Source of the DNA: Planctomycetota bacterium
GTDB taxonomy: Bacteria; Planctomycetota; UBA1135
NCBI GenBank assembly: GCA_029243845.1
Contig: JAQWRF010000208.1
Coordinates: forward strand, 1 to 9,213
Length of the DNA: 9,213 nt
Direction of reading: 5' to 3'
Shown: in pieces, positions 6,815-9,213 of the stretch
Layout: every line of letters starts with the position of its first letter
Position numbering within the stretch: the stretch's first letter is position 1
Program-made: the position numbers and the translations under genes
The notes under the pieces: generated by a model
What the model was told of the DNA's origin: nothing
The model's input: the letters and a program-made list of their open reading frames with translations, nothing else
Databases searched by the model: none

Positions 6815-7811
6815 GGATTCTAATCTACCTCGCGCACATAGCCTCGGTTACAGCATTGGTGTGCACAAGTTTGACTTGGGCCTAAGTTTAGCACCGATGG
6901 CTGGAAATACAAACTTGGCTTACCGAGCATTGTGCCGCAAATTTGGCGCTGAGCTAACGACCACCGAGATGGTGTCGTCTATGGCTTTGCGCCACAACGA
7001 TACCAAAAGCCTTGGCTATCTAGCAAAAGCCAGTAACGAGACTCCGGTAGCCGCGCAAATTTTTGGTGCCGATCCAGAAACTTTGGCCATAGCCGTCGGC
7101 TCGGTGCAAGAGCGCGGCTTTGATATTGTCGACTTGAATGTCGGTTGTCCTGTGCCAAAGATTACGGGTGGCGGTGGTGGCTCTGCCCTACTGCTCGAAC
7201 CGCAGCTAGCCTTCGATTGCGTGTCGGCGATGATTGAAGCGGCGACTGTTCCGGTCACCGTAAAGATTCGTGCAGGATGGCACGACAACGACAAAAACGC
7301 CCCTGCGTTTTCCGAACTAATGGAAAAAGCTGGCGCAGCAGCAATTACAGTACACGGTCGTACTCGCGAGCAAAAGTACACCGGGCGCAGTGACCTTGAA
7401 CTAATAAAGCTGGTGGCACAAGCGGTTGACATACCTGTAATTGGTAATGGCGACGTCATTGATCTTGAGAGTGCACAAGCGATGGCGGATACCGGAGTCA
7501 ATGGCATTGCTGTGGGTCGCGGCGCGATGGGCAAGCCTTGGCTCTTTGATCAGATACGCTGCCACTTTTCGGGTATTGCAATTCCAAAAACACCAGGTGC
7601 TGATGTTCGTGCTGAATTACTAATCGAGCTTGGTAGCGGCGTTGCAGAGCTATACGGTGAACAACGTGGCATGCGCGTGATGCGCCGCCTTGCTGCGGAC
7701 TTCTTTCATGGCTTAAACGGTGCCCCGCAGTTACGTAAGCAATGTGGTCAATTAAGCACAATTCGCGATCTGCATGCCATCGCGGCACTACTGTCAGCAA
7801 TTAAAACGTAG
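6813..7811 (+). CDS. tRNA-dihydrouridine synthase, DusB-like
   Basis: Dus enzymes are FMN-dependent and reduce specific uridines in tRNA to dihydrouridine with NADPH, in the cytoplasm. The TIM-barrel motifs appear in order: LAPMAG (26-31), TEMVS (51-55), QIFGADPE (82-89), DLNVGCP with the catalytic Cys112, VKIRAGW with K151, ITVHGRT with H181, IGNGDV (210-215) and GIAVGRGAMGKPW (231-243). The C-terminal helical domain at about 265-330 resembles DusB. Length (332) is normal for DusB (E. coli 321). After Cys112 the sequence reads PVPKI and then a glycine run (119-123), where many DusB proteins have PVKK. The ATG at 6813 is chosen because residues 15-31 (IG to APMAG) line up at exactly the same spacing as E. 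coli DusB; a GTG at 6861 would delete the conserved IG. Its last 11 nt overlap the TolC-family gene tail to tail. Confidence 0.95.
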   Translation: MDSNLPRAHSLGYSIGVHKFDLGLSLAPMAGNTNLAYRALCRKFGAELTTTEMVSSMALRHNDTKSLGYLAKASNETPVAAQIFGADPETLAIAVGSVQERGFDIVDLNVGCPVPKITGGGGGSALLLEPQLAFDCVSAMIEAATVPVTVKIRAGWHDNDKNAPAFSELMEKAGAAAITVHGRTREQKYTGRSDLELIKLVAQAVDIPVIGNGDVIDLESAQAMADTGVNGIAVGRGAMGKPWLFDQIRCHFSGIAIPKTPGADVRAELLIELGSGVAELYGEQRGMRVMRRLAADFFHGLNGAPQLRKQCGQLSTIRDLHAIAALLSAIKT

Positions 7812-9126
7812 GTACGTTACCTTGCACGGTGTCAAGCTTCACCAAAGCCTTGGCATATTCAGTTTGCGTTTGTAATTGCTGCGATTGAGCAACGGCTAGG
7901 TCTGCCTGGAACTGCAAGACTTGGTAATTCGTTGAAGCGCCTTCTCTTAAGCGTAGCTGCTCGGATTCAAGTTTGAGCTGGGCCATATTAGAGGCGTGTG
8001 CCGTTACGGTTACGCGTTCGGAATAGTAGTTGACGTCATGTAAAGCCTGGCGAATTTGTTGTGCCAAATCTGTGCTTTGGTCACGCAATATTCTTTTCGC
8101 AAGTAATAACCTGTTATTTGCTTGAATCTTGGCGCCGACGTACTGACTATTAGAAATAGGCAGTTCGAAAACTAAACCGAAAGTGTAACCAGGGGAATCG
8201 CGATCGAACAGCCTATCCAAGGAAGACCCTACTTGATTATCTTGAGCGGAATACGTTCCCGTGGCATTGAAGTCGAGCTTGGGGCTCATATTTGATTGGG
8301 CCACATCGAAATCGATTTGCGCGGAATCGACATCCAATTGTAACTTTTGGATGTCACTTCTGTTTTCAAGGGCTTGATCCCATAAAGTTTTCCAATCGTT
8401 AACCACGGCAGTAGCTGGCGGTACTTCCGACACTAGATTGAAATCAATTTGCCAATCATCTTGGTTGTCGAAAGCCGAAATAAGGCGGCGCAAAGCATCG
8501 TGATTAGTGGCGACGGAGTTCTGCGCAATTAATACCGCGTCTTGCCGCGAGGCAATGTCGGCACGTGTTTGAGTGACTTCAACTTTGGCGACCGCGCCAA
8601 CGTCATACTTAGCTACTGTAATGTCACGTAGATTCTCGGCCAAAAGTAAAGATTGCTTCTTAACTTCGAGGTCGGCTAAGGCAAAAGATAAATTCCAGTA
8701 GGCGTCAACCACTGATTGCACGCCGTCCACGCTAGCTTGGGTGACGGATAACAGGTCGCTATCGTGAGTGATGTGTGCCTTGCGTTCATTGGCAGTGGCA
8801 ACCATGCTGAATGCTCCGCGCAACAAAGGCTGTGTAAACGACAACGACATGGATGTGTTCGATTGCGTGTCATCGAGGTAACTCTCGTTGTCGTAACCTT
8901 CATTAATTCTGAACTCGACATTACCACCACTACGTAAATTTGAACGGAGGCCCTGATTAGCAGAATAACTACGAGAAATAGAGTTGCCAAAATTGCTAAA
9001 GAAACCTGATGCCGCCGACTCGTTGAAGTCATAGTTCAAGCTAGAAAAGAACACCGGGTCGAAATCACCATCAGCCGAGGTAATTGCGCCCTTAGAAATC
9101 ATCGACTGCAGACGGGCTTGCGCCAC
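7801..9126 (-). CDS. TolC-family outer-membrane efflux protein, 5' end interrupted or incomplete
   Basis: TolC-family proteins form a trimeric outer-membrane barrel and periplasmic helical tunnel for tripartite efflux pumps or type I secretion. The two OEP repeats are visible in the 441 residues read from a GTG at 9126. The first half includes the beta segment SLSFTQPLLRGAF and long helices with NLSFALADLEVKKQSL. The second half includes the LRLREG-x4-YQVLQFQADLAVAQ pattern typical of the family. The GTG is not a natural start. The same frame continues upstream to 9195 and encodes LSLEDAIRLSQENG, the usual first helix, but it meets a TAG at 9198-9196 before any signal peptide or start codon. 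The true gene is therefore frameshifted, mutated or affected by an edge error. No adaptor or RND/ABC pump gene is in view. Its 3' end overlaps dus by 11 nt. Confidence 0.9.
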   Translation of the reverse strand: MAQARLQSMISKGAITSADGDFDPVFFSSLNYDFNESAASGFFSNFGNSISRSYSANQGLRSNLRSGGNVEFRINEGYDNESYLDDTQSNTSMSLSFTQPLLRGAFSMVATANERKAHITHDSDLLSVTQASVDGVQSVVDAYWNLSFALADLEVKKQSLLLAENLRDITVAKYDVGAVAKVEVTQTRADIASRQDAVLIAQNSVATNHDALRRLISAFDNQDDWQIDFNLVSEVPPATAVVNDWKTLWDQALENRSDIQKLQLDVDSAQIDFDVAQSNMSPKLDFNATGTYSAQDNQVGSSLDRLFDRDSPGYTFGLVFELPISNSQYVGAKIQANNRLLLAKRILRDQSTDLAQQIRQALHDVNYYSERVTVTAHASNMAQLKLESEQLRLREGASTNYQVLQFQADLAVAQSQQLQTQTEYAKALVKLDTVQGNVPTF

Positions 9127-9213
9127 CTGCGACCCGTTCTCTTGGCTGAGTCGGATTGCGTCTTCGAGGCTTAAGTCAACCTGTAACTGCTGTGGCTACT
9201 GGCCTACGGCGCC
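9127..9213 (-). pseudogene. Disrupted 5' part of the TolC-family gene, with in-frame TAG
   Basis: Read in the TolC frame, 9195-9127 encodes 23 residues containing LSLEDAIRL, the conserved opening of the first OEP repeat, with no ATG, GTG or TTG. The codon before it is TAG (9198-9196), and the five codons upstream read GAVGQ. A C-to-T change (CAG to TAG) would explain it, giving a GAVGQQPQQ linker like the end of a signal peptide. Alternatively a one-base indel joins another frame, which reads VATAVTG here. The right edge prevents a decision between mutation, frameshift and sequence error. Confidence 0.55.

Noticed and set aside
7016..7534. Open minus-strand frame of 172 codons inside dus
   Set aside because: It lies antisense to a clearly conserved enzyme and has the Ser, Ala and Pro bias of a shadow frame, with no recognisable domain.
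6861..7811. Later GTG start for dus that would avoid the CATG overlap
   Set aside because: It would remove the IG pair that aligns with the N-terminus of E. coli DusB, and it has no better ribosome site.
7805..7818. AACGTA and TACGTT inverted repeat at the dus/TolC junction as a terminator or operator
   Set aside because: The arms are only 6 nt with 2 nt between them, so a hairpin would be at most about 4 bp; there is no T-run, and the sequence is coding on at least one strand throughout.
7801..9195. TAG reassigned as a sense codon, explaining the TolC interruption
   Set aside because: dus ends at TAG at the normal family length, so TAG appears to act as a stop in this genome.

Overview
The window is a stretch of chromosome from a Gram-negative-type (diderm) bacterium. 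The envelope genes show this: a TolC-family outer-membrane efflux protein, a lipoprotein with a clear lipobox and an RseP-type site-2 protease. Isoprenoids are made by the MEP pathway, as Dxr is present. Base composition looks near 50% GC by eye. I cannot name the organism. The dxr-rseP pair is common in proteobacteria, but its usual partners (uppS, cdsA, bamA) are missing, PurM is not followed by PurN, and RseP is long with about four PDZ-like units. I suspect an uncultured lineage outside the well-studied Proteobacteria, possibly PVC/Planctomycetota-like, with low confidence.

Layout, left to right. A leftward block holds purM and, overlapping its end by 13 nt, an unidentified exported protein that runs off the left edge. 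After a 42-nt divergent gap comes a rightward three-gene operon: dxr, rseP and a UbiA-family prenyltransferase, with gaps of 2 and 3 nt. This operon ends against a leftward HEAT-repeat lipoprotein gene, and an AT-rich symmetric hairpin covers the convergent junction. The lipoprotein gene and a rightward DusB-like tRNA-dihydrouridine synthase gene are head to head and share the palindrome CATG as their two start codons. The dus gene overlaps by 11 nt, tail to tail, with a leftward TolC-family gene. The TolC reading frame meets an in-frame TAG just upstream of its first conserved domain, near the right edge.

Most genes are ordinary housekeeping: purine synthesis, MEP pathway, membrane proteolysis, tRNA modification and efflux. 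The points of interest are the gene order (isoprenoid precursor enzyme, intramembrane protease, prenyltransferase), the multi-PDZ RseP, the extreme packing (only about 53 nt outside genes up to the TolC start) and the interrupted TolC 5' end. I see no RNA genes, CRISPR arrays, insertion sequences or phage genes, and no convincing new defence or mobile system.
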